Notes: generated from the letters alone by a model not told the origin. Positions 1 to 6,469 are shown, numbered from the stretch's first letter. The stretch: 10,435 bases of DNA from CAZOOK01 sp964581385 (GCA_964581385.1 CAZOOK010000076.1:1-10435); one strand, 5' to 3'. Translations and numbers: made by a program.

Positions 1-154
1 AATCTGCTACCACGTGATGCATGGTTTGCGTACGCCCAGACCTGGCGCTGGAGGGGGTCAGTCCGCCCTGGTCCGGAAGTCACGCGACACAATTGGTCGC
101 CAGCCACAGGTCTGGGCGTACGCAAACCATGCATCGCCTGGTAGCAGGTTTGGT
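1..154. mobile_element. MITE-like palindromic repeat, copy 1 (left tip cut by window edge)
   Basis: A non-coding element made of two long inverted arms around a core of roughly 60 bases. Bases 16-44 and 107-135 are perfect 29-base inverted repeats. The similarity continues outwards to both tips (left tip AATCTGCTACCA, right tip TGGTAGCAGGTTTGGT), giving terminal inverted repeats of about 44 bases. Compared with the copy at 10282-10435, it has the same length, no gaps and 12 mismatches in 154 positions (about 92% identity), in the same orientation. The outer end would read ACCAAA, so about four bases are missing at the left edge. The right end TTTGGT is followed by CGG, so a TA target duplication is not supported here. 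Size, long terminal repeats and absence of a plausible ORF fit a foldback MITE. MITEs linked to Tc1/mariner-type elements are known in Pandoravirus; membership of that family is not shown. Confidence 0.8.
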
Positions 155-322
155 CGGCGTGCGTGTGTATCTTGCAATGTACACAAAATGGGTGGTTGCG
201 GATTAGAGTGCGCGACTTCCAATTTGGTTGGAGATTGAAATGGGGGGAATATTTAAATGTGTTTAATATAAATGAAGTGTCAACATATTGTTTTAAATAT
301 GTACATTACATCGTCGCTCGCG
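155..322. other. Non-coding spacer with AT-rich island
   Basis: This spacer lies between the left MITE and the 3' end of the leftward gene at 323-655. Bases about 233-303 are strikingly AT-rich against the GC-rich surroundings. They contain a 9-base inverted repeat, ATATTTAAA at 249-257 and TTTAAATAT at 292-300, separated by 34 bases. It could be the 3' untranslated region or transcript end of the gene at 323-655, or sequence carried in with the MITE. I see no convincing ORF. Confidence 0.5.
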
Positions 323-655
323 TCACTGCGCGTCGCGCTCCGACACGTTTGCCACCACGCGCAGGAGCTCCGACTCGGCGACCCACACGATCTCGGTGTC
401 CGTCGTCCACGGCGCGAGGTCGAGACACGCCGCGAGCGCAAACACACCAAATAAAACGGCGTCGTCCGTCGGTCGCACGCGCCGGTACGCGACGCCGCCG
501 ATTGCGCGCCGCTCGAGCGCTAGCACGCGACGCGTGAGGTCATGTCGAAACCAGATGTCCGCGCTCTGTTCTTGCGCGCGACGCGCGCGAAGGTCGGTGA
601 GCGAGCGCAAAACGTGGACGGCGATGGGGTCGCGCGGCCTGGCCAGACGGATCAT
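323..655 (-). CDS. Hypothetical 110-residue protein, faint GNAT-like core
   Basis: I do not recognise this protein with confidence. The frame is open further upstream to 880, but that part is Arg-rich and antisense to the Rpb5-like gene, so I start at the ATG at 655, which begins MIRLARPRDP. Residues 42-80 look structured: a strand (RRVLALERR), a second (AIGGVAYRRV), then a hydrophobic strand (VLFGVFALAACLDLA). This order resembles strands 2 to 4 of GCN5-type acetyltransferases, where a GG-x-xYR strand precedes the acetyl-CoA site. The Q/R-x-x-G-x-G/A loop that binds the cofactor pyrophosphate is not visible after residue 80, so an active acetyltransferase is unlikely. The gene is divergent from the Rpb5-like gene with 39 bases between the start codons. 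It may be a degenerate or truncated GNAT, or an unrelated orphan. Confidence 0.55.
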   Translation of the reverse strand: MIRLARPRDPIAVHVLRSLTDLRARRAQEQSADIWFRHDLTRRVLALERRAIGGVAYRRVRPTDDAVLFGVFALAACLDLAPWTTDTEIVWVAESELLRVVANVSERDAQ

Positions 656-694
656 CAGCCTGCGTCGCCGACGGTCTTGAACTGTGTGGCCGAC
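656..694. promoter_or_regulatory. 39-base divergent intergenic region
   Basis: This is the whole spacer between two outward-facing start codons (ATG at 655 on the minus strand and ATG at 695 on the plus strand). Both promoters must lie in these 39 bases or extend into the opposite coding region. No AT-rich early-type motif or TATA-like sequence is evident, so the role is inferred from position only. Confidence 0.35.
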
Positions 695-1339
695 ATGTTT
701 CGATCGGCGCGAGCGGTGACCGACGCGCGCGTCACGCCGATGCGCAACGGGCGCACGCGCGCCTTGCTCGAGAGCGAGCTCGACCTCGGCGTGCGCGTCG
801 GGATCGAGGCGTTGCCTGATGCCTTGAGCGCCGGAATCTTCGACGCGTTGCGGTTTTGGGGACACCACGCAACGGCGCACGTCGTGCTCGTGGTGGGGGG
901 GTCGGCGCGCCCGGCGCGCGCAACGCGCGCGCGCGCAGACGAGTGCGCGCGCGCCGTCGGAATCAGCACGCTCGAGGTGTTTACGTCAGACGAGGTTCTG
1001 AGTCGGTTCTGGGAAGCCGCGCGCGCGTTGTCGCCGCCGTGCCGCTTAGCGGCGAGCGCGCCCGCGGCGGGACTGTGCCCCGAGGTGTTCGAGGGCGACC
1101 CGCAGTGCCGCGCGCTTGGGGCACGGGCTCGCGCGAACCATTTCGTCGAGTACGCGCGCCTCGCGAGCGACGGCGGGACCGTCGAGCGCCACGTCGCCAA
1201 GGTCGTTGCGGGCGACGAGTACTTTTTCGACTCGCTCGGCGGGTCGGACGGGAGCGCCGCGTCGAAGATGCGACGCGCGGAGGAAGACGTCGACGTCGAC
1301 GACGACAACGAGAGAGACGAAGATGGAGAAGAGTATTAG
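695..1339 (+). CDS. RNA polymerase subunit Rpb5-like (RPABC1 homologue)
   Basis: A likely homologue of the small subunit Rpb5, shared by eukaryotic RNA polymerases I, II and III, which sits at the downstream-DNA jaw. The protein is 214 residues (human RPB5: 210). Residues 36-70 correspond to the end of the N-terminal jaw domain: a helix, then HVVLVVGG, comparable to the RPB5 ALIVVQ strand. LEVFTSDEVL (93-102) corresponds to the segment reading LEQFLQQELL. Residues 128-171 match the archaeal RpoH-like assembly domain: C-P-x-V-x-x-GDP, then an ALG where RPB5 has YFG, then a beta-rich end, against LPRIQAGDPVARYFG. The tail 196-214 (EEDVDVDDDNERDEDGEEY) is acidic and extra to the family. The ATG at 695 is chosen because upstream codons are antisense to the divergent gene and lack Rpb5 similarity. 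The stop overlaps that of the convergent neighbour. The assignment rests on motif order and length, by eye. Confidence 0.72.
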   Translation: MFRSARAVTDARVTPMRNGRTRALLESELDLGVRVGIEALPDALSAGIFDALRFWGHHATAHVVLVVGGSARPARATRARADECARAVGISTLEVFTSDEVLSRFWEAARALSPPCRLAASAPAAGLCPEVFEGDPQCRALGARARANHFVEYARLASDGGTVERHVAKVVAGDEYFFDSLGGSDGSAASKMRRAEEDVDVDDDNERDEDGEEY

Positions 1340-2016
1340 ATGCGGCGCGTCTGTTGCATATACTCCCAGTGCATCTCTGCGTCGATGTCTTTCGCTGGTA
1401 CGTCCGAACACGGTTCGTGTTCGGGCGCGCTTTGGCTCGCGTTCGGCGTTTGCTCGATGGTCGGCGAGTCGACGACGGTCGTGATTGAAAAATCTCCGCC
1501 TTGGACGAGGTCGTGCAGCGCGACGCCGGCCGCGCTGTGGATCGCGACGGCCGTCGCGCGGCAGTGGTCGGGTTTCACTGCCCCGGCCCACCCGTTTGGG
1601 TGCGACGAGTCAACGCCGAGCACCGACACGTGCACGGCGCACAAATCGTGCGGCGTGGTGTGGTCCGTTCCGTTCGGGCGCAGTTCGAACACGCGCACGG
1701 CGTCGCTCGCGGTGCGGAACCCCGTCACTTGCAGCCACGCGCCGACGTGCAGAGCGTGCGCGAACCCGGTCTGCGTGCGAACGCGCTCGCTGAGCGTAAA
1801 GAAGAACGGGCCAGGGATGGGAAAGTCGACTTCGATGCGCCGAGGCTGCGATCGGCTCGTGCGCAACGGAGGCAACGGCGCGATTGGAACGCGCGCGTGA
1901 GCAGACGCCTGAGCAGTTGGCGTCGCCGCAAAAAGAGCCGGAACGCGCACGCGCACAATGGTCGGTGGACCAGCCGCGTCTGCGTCGTCGACGCGATCGG
2001 TGTCGGTGTCCTCCAT
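1336..2016 (-). CDS. Hypothetical 226-residue beta-rich protein
   Basis: I recognise no family. The start is the ATG at 2016, giving an acidic head MEDTDTDRVDDADA; an ATG 14 codons further up (2058) is possible but adds a less typical stretch. Residues 19-60 are Pro/Ala-rich and probably a flexible linker. Residues 60-185 look like a compact, strand-rich domain, including IEVDFPIPGPFFFTL, VGAWLQVTGF and AVRVFELRP. The G-A-W-L-Q-V-T-G strand followed by a turn and another strand could suit an OB-fold, but no diagnostic residues prove it. Residues 186-226 are polar and low in structure, ending in MQQTRRI. The gene converges on the Rpb5-like gene and their stop codons overlap within TTAG (1336-1339). 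An A-rich leader (minus strand AACACAAAACAAAG, about 20 to 35 bases upstream of the start) may be promoter or 5' leader. Confidence 0.7.
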   Translation of the reverse strand: MEDTDTDRVDDADAAGPPTIVRVRVPALFAATPTAQASAHARVPIAPLPPLRTSRSQPRRIEVDFPIPGPFFFTLSERVRTQTGFAHALHVGAWLQVTGFRTASDAVRVFELRPNGTDHTTPHDLCAVHVSVLGVDSSHPNGWAGAVKPDHCRATAVAIHSAAGVALHDLVQGGDFSITTVVDSPTIEQTPNASQSAPEHEPCSDVPAKDIDAEMHWEYMQQTRRI

Positions 2017-2133
2017 CGATCTCACGTGTACACTTTGTTTTGTGTTATGGTTCGTCACTCACCCATCGTCGTCGTCATTGTCCGTTCTGAAGCGCAAGCG
2101 CCTCTATGTTCAACATTCAATCAGTTGTTCGGA

Positions 2134-2148
2134 TATAGTATAGTATAG
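2134..2148. repeat. TATAG x3 tandem repeat
   Basis: Three perfect back-to-back copies of TATAG form an AT-rich patch about 120 bases upstream of the start codon at 2016 and about 120 bases downstream of the stop at 2268. A promoter or terminator role is only a guess. Confidence 0.6.
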
Positions 2149-2192
2149 TTCGGTTTTGTTTTTCGTTTCGTTGTTCGTGGGTCGTTCCGCGC

Positions 2193-2225
2193 CTCTCTCT
2201 CTCTCTCTCGTCTCGTCTCGTCTCG
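2193..2225. repeat. CT dinucleotide run merging into TCTCG x4
   Basis: A polypyrimidine microsatellite: CT repeated through 2193-2209, then TCTCG four times at 2206-2225. It is probably slippage-prone and may vary in length between isolates. Confidence 0.75.
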
Positions 2226-2267
2226 TTCGCACACACTCGTCTCGTTGCTTCGTTCTTCGAAAAGCGC

Positions 2268-4379
2268 TCACGCTCGCGCGCGCTTGGCGGCTCCTCCGGC
2301 CGCGGCGGGCGGGCCGCCGCGCGCGTTCGAGTCGGCAAACTCCGTCACCGAGCGCTCGGGGTCCGTCGACACCGCGTACACGTAAAACGGCGCAAACTCG
2401 ATGGGCTGGTCGTACGCGTCCACCGTCGGGATGTGGCGGTACCACGATGGTCCGATGGCAATCTTGGGGTCGAGCGACACCCATCGCTTGAGCGCCTCTT
2501 GGCGGTCGGCGAGAGTCTCGTAGAGCTTGCGCCCCTCTGCGAGGTCGACGAGGCGCGTGCGCGCGGGCGTGACCACCCAAAACGTCACGTCACCCTTGGC
2601 CTCGGCCTCGATCATGCGCGAGATCCCGCCCGTCACGTAGTCGAGGTTCACAGCAGGCTGCAGCCCCGACGAGATGAGCGAGTAGTTGACCTCCTCGACG
2701 GACTTTCCGTAATCGGTCGGGCGCGTGAGGTCGGGGAGCACGTTGACGCCGACGGTCCCGGCCGAGTCGTACTTGTACCCGAGCGCGGCCTCGATGTCGG
2801 CGTAGCGCGCCTGCACACCGACGGTCTTGACGACGTCAGCCATCGACCACGAGAACCACGTCTTGTCGGCCTTGTACGCTCCGAACTCCGTGGTGAGGTT
2901 TTCAGGATTCTCCACCGGGACGACGTCGTCGCCCATGGCGCGCAGTCCAGAGCACGCGAGCACGCCGCTCACCGCCGAGAAAAACGTCGGGCCGTACTCC
3001 TCCCACTCCTTGTACGTGTTGACCTCGCGGCACGCCTCGGGGTAGAACCGCGTGTAGATTTGCGCCTTGAGAAGGTGCGGGACGCGGTTCTCGTCCAGAC
3101 GCGTCTGGTCGACCGAAAACATGAGCGGCGCGTGCTTCCCCTCGGTGTAACCCTCACGAATCGCGCGGATACAACGCATCTTGGCGTTGGGATCCTTCAC
3201 CGACGCGCACGTGAACCCGGCGGCCGTGACGATCTCGGGGATGGCAAACGAGTACTCTTGTCCGGCGTCGATCATCGCGTTGCGCGACGCGGCGTCGGCC
3301 TTCACGGCGTCAACATCAAAAAAGAACACGCGCGTCCCGGGCGGCAAAATGCGCTTGCGCGGCGCGCCAGCGCCAGCACCAGCGCCGGGGGCGCCGCCGT
3401 CCGCCTCGGCCTCGGCCGCAGGAAGCGCAGCGCCAGGCTCCTCCTCGACGTGCGCGGGCTCGGCGTCGGCCTGCGCGTCGTCGACGCCGAACAACTTGTA
3501 GTCGGGTCCCATCACGCCGCGCACGTCGGCGGCCCACTCCTCGACGCGCGACTTTGCCAAAATGTCGACGCGCTTCATCTCGGGCGAGAGAGAGCGCAAG
3601 TACGTCGCGAGGTTGTACTTGCGCGCGGGCACGACGCGCCCGAAAATGACCTCGAAGAAGTACTCCTTCGTCGGATCGGTGGCCTTGAGCGATCGGCGGC
3701 GGTTGATCTGCACGCCGTCGATGCGCACGATCTGGAGCGGCTGAAGCGACGAGTTGAACCCAGGACGGCCCGTTCCGTCCATCCACGGCCCCTCCGAGCC
3801 GTGCACGGCCGTCCAGTACCACGCGCGCACGGCCGCGTTGGGGTTGGCCGGAAACGCCTGGACGGACGTGGCGTTGCGCCCGGCCGTCTTGGGGAACATG
3901 TGCATCGAAAGAAACTCGTCGGTGAGAGACACCGGGCGCGCCACGCCGTCGGCGCCCGTGTACGTCGCGGGCAGACCAGGAAGAGGGACGACGGTGCGCG
4001 TGACCGACACCATCACGCTTCCCGCTTTTCCGTCGGGTCCCTTCTTGGCCTTGTCGCCGCGCGTGTTCGCGACGGTGCGCATGAGAGCGGCGTGGAACGA
4101 AAGGCCGCGCAAATCGACCTTGCGCACGAGCGCGGCGTTGGCCTCGGCCGAGTTGGCCGCGCCTTCGAACTTGGTGTCGGTCGCGCGCTGCTTGAGCGCG
4201 GCGATCTTGGCGCGGCGCTCCTCCTCGGTGAGCGCGCCGATCAACGGGGCGGGAGCCTGCGCGGGAGCGGCGGCGACGGGAGGAGGAGCAGCAACGGGCG
4301 CGACGACCTCCATCTCGGTGTCGGTTTCGGGAGCGGCAGAAGCAGAAGCAGAAGCGGTGGCGGCGGCGTCGTCGGACAT
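2268..4379 (-). CDS. Large hypothetical two-part protein (703 residues)
   Basis: This is the second largest protein here, and I recognise no family. The frame runs open upstream to 5387, but that extension is Arg/Ser/Thr-rich and antisense to other genes. The natural start is the ATG at 4379, beginning MSDDAAATAS. Residues 1-45 are Ala/Pro-rich and disordered; 50-66 form a charged helix. Residues about 85-298 make a first folded part with a rare W-Y-W (187-189), GPWMDGTGRPG (197-207) and a strand-rich LQIVRIDGVQI (215-225). Residues 301-343 are an acidic Ala/Glu then Gly/Ala linker. A second folded part spans about 344-685 and contains many aromatics. The tail is Gly/Ala-rich and ends KRARA, possibly a nuclear signal. 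Its size, clean composition and two-domain plan suit an abundant structural or nucleic-acid-binding protein, but that is inference. I see no HK97 spine-helix layout or jelly-roll signature. Confidence 0.85.
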   Translation of the reverse strand: MSDDAAATASASASAAPETDTEMEVVAPVAAPPPVAAAPAQAPAPLIGALTEEERRAKIAALKQRATDTKFEGAANSAEANAALVRKVDLRGLSFHAALMRTVANTRGDKAKKGPDGKAGSVMVSVTRTVVPLPGLPATYTGADGVARPVSLTDEFLSMHMFPKTAGRNATSVQAFPANPNAAVRAWYWTAVHGSEGPWMDGTGRPGFNSSLQPLQIVRIDGVQINRRRSLKATDPTKEYFFEVIFGRVVPARKYNLATYLRSLSPEMKRVDILAKSRVEEWAADVRGVMGPDYKLFGVDDAQADAEPAHVEEEPGAALPAAEAEADGGAPGAGAGAGAPRKRILPPGTRVFFFDVDAVKADAASRNAMIDAGQEYSFAIPEIVTAAGFTCASVKDPNAKMRCIRAIREGYTEGKHAPLMFSVDQTRLDENRVPHLLKAQIYTRFYPEACREVNTYKEWEEYGPTFFSAVSGVLACSGLRAMGDDVVPVENPENLTTEFGAYKADKTWFSWSMADVVKTVGVQARYADIEAALGYKYDSAGTVGVNVLPDLTRPTDYGKSVEEVNYSLISSGLQPAVNLDYVTGGISRMIEAEAKGDVTFWVVTPARTRLVDLAEGRKLYETLADRQEALKRWVSLDPKIAIGPSWYRHIPTVDAYDQPIEFAPFYVYAVSTDPERSVTEFADSNARGGPPAAAGGAAKRARA

Positions 4380-4441
4380 TTGTGCTCGGATCGAGATTGC
4401 GATTGGATTGCGTTGTGGGACGTCCGCACACGCGACGCGCG
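4380..4441. promoter_or_regulatory. 62-base divergent intergenic region
   Basis: This spacer separates the start codons of the genes at 2268-4379 and 4442-5140. It contains a short direct repetition (GATTGCGATTGGATTGCG, near 4394-4411) that is more AT-rich than its surroundings and could serve promoters in both directions. Function is inferred from position. Confidence 0.4.
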
Positions 4442-5140
4442 ATGGCGACGGGTGTGTGCGGCGGCACGCTCGTGCGCGTGGACGGCGCGTCGTGCGACGT
4501 GGCTGTGACGTGCGTGCGCGTGGCGCGCGTGGACGGGTTTCAGCGTCCGTACTCGTTTGCGGTTGCGTCGGCGGCGGGGTGCGAGACGGAGTCGTCGGCG
4601 GTTGGTCGCGTCGTGACGCGCGCGGCGCACCCGCGCAACGTCGTCGGCGTCGTCGTGCGCGCGTGCGTCGACCGCACCGCGTGGGGTCGCGAGTTTGTGA
4701 TCGTGCAGCTGTTTCACGACGTTCAAGAACCGTCGTCGAGGACGTTCCACTCGAAGGACGTGTCTGCTCTCGAGCGGCTCGTGCACCAAAAGCTTGTTTT
4801 GAACGTCCGCGTGAACGCGAGCTCGGGGTTCGTCCTCGAGAGCGTGTGCCTCGCGTGCCGCTCGCCGAGCGTGACCGACCACGCGTGGTGCACGCCGTGG
4901 TCTCGCGACGGTTACTGCCTCGTCCTTCGGCAGGTCGCGCGCTTGAGCGACACGTTTCCAGCGCCGGGCGCGCCCGTCGCCGCGACGGTTGCGGGTCACG
5001 AGGTCGTGCTCGGCGCGCTCGTGGCGCGGTCGGCGCTCGAGCCGACGGTGTACGTCGCACACTGCTTGGACTGGTCGACCGACGTGACGAACGCGCGGTC
5101 GTGGTTCGATTGGAACGACGGCGCGTCGACGACGCTCTGA
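4442..5140 (+). CDS. Hypothetical cysteine-rich protein (232 residues)
   Basis: I recognise no family. The ATG at 4442 begins MATGVCGGTLVRVDG; no earlier ATG is available, and upstream codons fall in the divergent spacer. The protein is mostly beta-strand-like with alternating hydrophobic runs (VVGVVVRACV at 68-76, FVIVQLF at 85-91, KLVLNVRV at 117-124). It has ten cysteines (6, 18, 24, 47, 75, 136, 139, 150, 159, 208), with one CLAC pair at 136-139 but no second pair close by, so a classical zinc ribbon is not evident. The C-terminus is rich in Trp/Asp/Asn (DWSTDVTNARSWFDWNDG). It shares the 62-base spacer with the large leftward gene and lies 52 bases before the histone gene on the same strand. 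An AATAAA overlaps its stop codon. It is likely intracellular: I see no signal peptide or membrane segment. Confidence 0.75.
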   Translation: MATGVCGGTLVRVDGASCDVAVTCVRVARVDGFQRPYSFAVASAAGCETESSAVGRVVTRAAHPRNVVGVVVRACVDRTAWGREFVIVQLFHDVQEPSSRTFHSKDVSALERLVHQKLVLNVRVNASSGFVLESVCLACRSPSVTDHAWCTPWSRDGYCLVLRQVARLSDTFPAPGAPVAATVAGHEVVLGALVARSALEPTVYVAHCLDWSTDVTNARSWFDWNDGASTTL

Positions 5141-5145
5141 ATAAA
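5140..5145 (+). terminator. AATAAA poly(A)-like hexamer at stop codon
   Basis: AATAAA begins on the last base of the TGA stop (5138-5140) of the upstream gene. It equals the eukaryotic polyadenylation hexamer and is one of the few AT-rich words in this GC-rich stretch. Whether the host or viral machinery uses it is unknown, and chance is possible. Confidence 0.3.
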
Positions 5146-5184
5146 TCACAACGCAACGCACGTGCGAAACCGAGTACCGAGTGC

Positions 5185-5193
5185 AAAAAAAAA
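5185..5193 (+). promoter_or_regulatory. A9 run abutting the histone start codon
   Basis: Nine adenines end on the A of the ATG at 5193, in an otherwise GC-rich region. Such a run helps fix the start at 5193. It could act as a low-structure leader or as part of a late-type initiator where slippage adds a 5' oligo(A), as established for poxvirus late mRNAs; for this genome that is inference. The small leftward gene at 7149-7520 also has an A7 run, 10 to 16 bases before its ATG. Confidence 0.4.
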
Positions 5194-6353
5194 TGCCTCG
5201 CCGCCCCGACGCTCCGAAGGCGCGTCTCGACCACGGTGCGCACACGAAGGGCGCCGGCGCGGGCGCGGGTGAGGGCGGCGGCGTTGGCGGAATCATCGCG
5301 CGCACGGCGGCCGCGTTTGGTCTCGGGTCGTCGTCGGCCGCCGCGCGCGAGCGCGACGACGACGACGAGGACGAGGACGACTTCCACGACCAGGAGCAGG
5401 ACGACGACGACGACGACCAGGCCGAGCAGGAGGAGGAGGATGAGCAGGCCGAGGACGAGGAGGAGGTCGAGAAGCCGGTCGTCAAGGCCAAGGCGAAGGC
5501 CAAGGCCAAGGACAAGCCTTCGAAGGAGAAGAAGGCCAAGAAGGACAAGAAGGAGAAGAAGGCCGAGAAGGAGAAGAAGGCCAAGGTGCGCGGCGTCGAG
5601 GTGAAGAAGCCAAAGGCGAAGTCTGCAAAGGCGAAGAGTGCGGGCGACGACAAGGTCAAGGTCAAGGCGAAGAAGGTCAAGAAGGACAAGCCGAAGGCCG
5701 AAGTGGCCGAGCCCGAGCCCGAGCAGAGCAAGACGCGCGCCAAGGCGAAGAAGAACCGCGTTCTGAGCGCGGCGCGCCGCGTTCGCGCGGCTCAGCGTGA
5801 CGGGTACGCTCAGATCCCGCTCGCGACGGTCTCAAGCGCGTTCAAGAAGCTGCTTCAGTCTGCTGCTGTCGTGCACGGTCGCGGCGAGGACGAGAACATC
5901 CAGATCTCGGCCGAGGCGCGCGTTGCGCTCGCGCCCATCATCGAGACTGTTGTGCAGCGCCACTTGCTCGCGACGCGCGCGCTGCTCGTGGCGAACCGCG
6001 CGCGCGTGCAGCGCGAGGGGCGCGCCGCCGGGACGTTGCGCACTCGCGTGACGCCGCGCGACTTGCGCGCCGCCGTCCTCATCGGGACGGACGGCGCGCT
6101 CGACGCGGGGCTCGGCGTCGAGCAGCCCATCGAGGGCACGGGCGGATCGTGGACGTTTGCCGACGTCGTCGTGCGCAAGGACGACAAGCGCGCGGCGGAG
6201 GTGCTCGTCGCAAAGTTCCCGAACGTCGCGATCAGCGGCGGACACAAGGACGACATTCCCGCGCTCGCGCTCGTCCCGGCGCACCAGTCGCGCATGTTCA
6301 CCTTTGACGACCCCTCGCGCCGCTCCGCCGGCGCCACCCCCGCCCACGCTTAG
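5193..6353 (+). CDS. Histone-fold protein with long acidic and lysine-rich tail
   Basis: Probably a viral histone that packs the genome. The protein has 386 residues in four parts. Residues 1-53 are Gly/Ala-rich. Residues 54-92 are almost entirely Asp/Glu/Gln. Residues 93-188 are a Lys/Ala/Glu tail with KAKAK and KKDKKEKK repeats, resembling histone H1 tails. Residues about 205-300 read as a histone fold: helix 1 (PLATVSSAFKKLLQS), a loop, long helix 2 from ISAEARVAL to LLVANRAR, an extra loop of about 12 residues, then TRVTPRDLRAAVLIG. That last block matches loop 2 and helix 3 of core histones (H2A TRIIPRHLQLAIRN, H2B STITSREIQTAVRL). I cannot settle which histone class it is. Residues 301-386 form an unusual extension ending in PAHA. 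The chosen start is the ATG after the A9 run; a GTG four codons upstream is less likely. Histones are known in Marseilleviridae, Medusavirus and mirusviruses. Confidence 0.7.
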   Translation: MPRRPDAPKARLDHGAHTKGAGAGAGEGGGVGGIIARTAAAFGLGSSSAAARERDDDDEDEDDFHDQEQDDDDDDQAEQEEEDEQAEDEEEVEKPVVKAKAKAKAKDKPSKEKKAKKDKKEKKAEKEKKAKVRGVEVKKPKAKSAKAKSAGDDKVKVKAKKVKKDKPKAEVAEPEPEQSKTRAKAKKNRVLSAARRVRAAQRDGYAQIPLATVSSAFKKLLQSAAVVHGRGEDENIQISAEARVALAPIIETVVQRHLLATRALLVANRARVQREGRAAGTLRTRVTPRDLRAAVLIGTDGALDAGLGVEQPIEGTGGSWTFADVVVRKDDKRAAEVLVAKFPNVAISGGHKDDIPALALVPAHQSRMFTFDDPSRRSAGATPAHA

Positions 6354-6469
6354 AATCAACAACCCAACCCGCGTTGTGTGCGAACGAACGGAGACGAGTG
6401 GAGCGGAAGGAGCGGAGTGGTGTTTGATCGAGCGAACGGTCACACCCGATCAAACACAATCACCCGACC
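6354..6469. other. Spacer between histone-fold gene and next gene
   Basis: A 116-base non-coding spacer on the rightward strand. The first half is purine-rich (GGAGACGAGTGGAGCGGAAG, near 6390). The second half holds the 11-base inverted repeat at 6420-6457. It should contain the 3' end of the histone transcript and the promoter of the gene at 6470. Confidence 0.5.
6420..6457. terminator. 11-base inverted repeat, possible 3' hairpin or operator
   Basis: GTGTTTGATCG at 6420-6430 is perfectly repeated in inverse as CGATCAAACAC at 6447-6457 around a 16-base loop. It lies 66 bases after the histone stop and 12 bases before the next ATG. In RNA it could form an 11-bp stem. Palindromic hairpins mark transcript ends in Mimivirus, so a 3'-end signal for the histone mRNA is one reading. 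A protein-binding site for the next promoter is another. Confidence 0.5.

Larger units (their letters stand above)
2017..2267. other. Low-complexity spacer with three short tandem repeats
   Basis: This spacer separates two leftward genes: it holds the 5' region of 1336-2016 and the 3' region of 2268-4379. It contains three copies of TATAG (2134-2148), a CT dinucleotide run (about 2193-2209) and four copies of TCTCG (2206-2225). The plus strand is T/C-rich from about 2150 to 2260, so the transcript strand would be purine-rich. I see no credible gene. The AT-rich TATAG tract could be a promoter element or a transcript end, but nothing decides this. Confidence 0.5.

Noticed and set aside
14..238. 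Small ORFs within the left MITE
   Set aside because: They span inverted arms of a palindromic repeat, have no recognisable protein pattern, and differ in frame content from the second copy.
1336..2016. Single-stranded DNA-binding OB-fold protein
   Set aside because: Only one strand pair is suggestive; the aromatic and basic residue pattern of known SSB families is not visible.
2268..4379. HK97-fold or double-jelly-roll major capsid protein
   Set aside because: I could not find a long spine helix with E-loop order, nor paired jelly-roll strand patterns or conserved capsid motifs; size alone is not evidence.
2433..4508. Long rightward open frame (691 codons) opposite the large leftward gene
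   Set aside because: It is an antisense shadow: the translation is Arg/His/Leu/Val-rich without domain pattern, while the opposite strand gives balanced composition, clear linkers and a natural start.
4380..5387. Upstream extension of the 703-residue leftward gene to about 1039 residues
   Set aside because: The added 336 residues are Arg/Ser/Thr/Pro-rich and antisense to the gene at 4442-5140 and to the histone gene. The MSDDAAAT start fits far better.
3754..5604. Rightward 616-codon frame ending in an Arg/Thr repeat
   Set aside because: It is out of frame with the histone tail and antisense to the large gene; the Arg/Thr repeat is a frame-shifted reading of the acidic and lysine blocks.
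4241..5743. Leftward 500-codon frame with Ser/Phe/Leu-rich start
   Set aside because: It is the complement of the Lys/Glu-rich histone tail, which yields Phe/Leu/Ser codons in antisense; there is no independent support.
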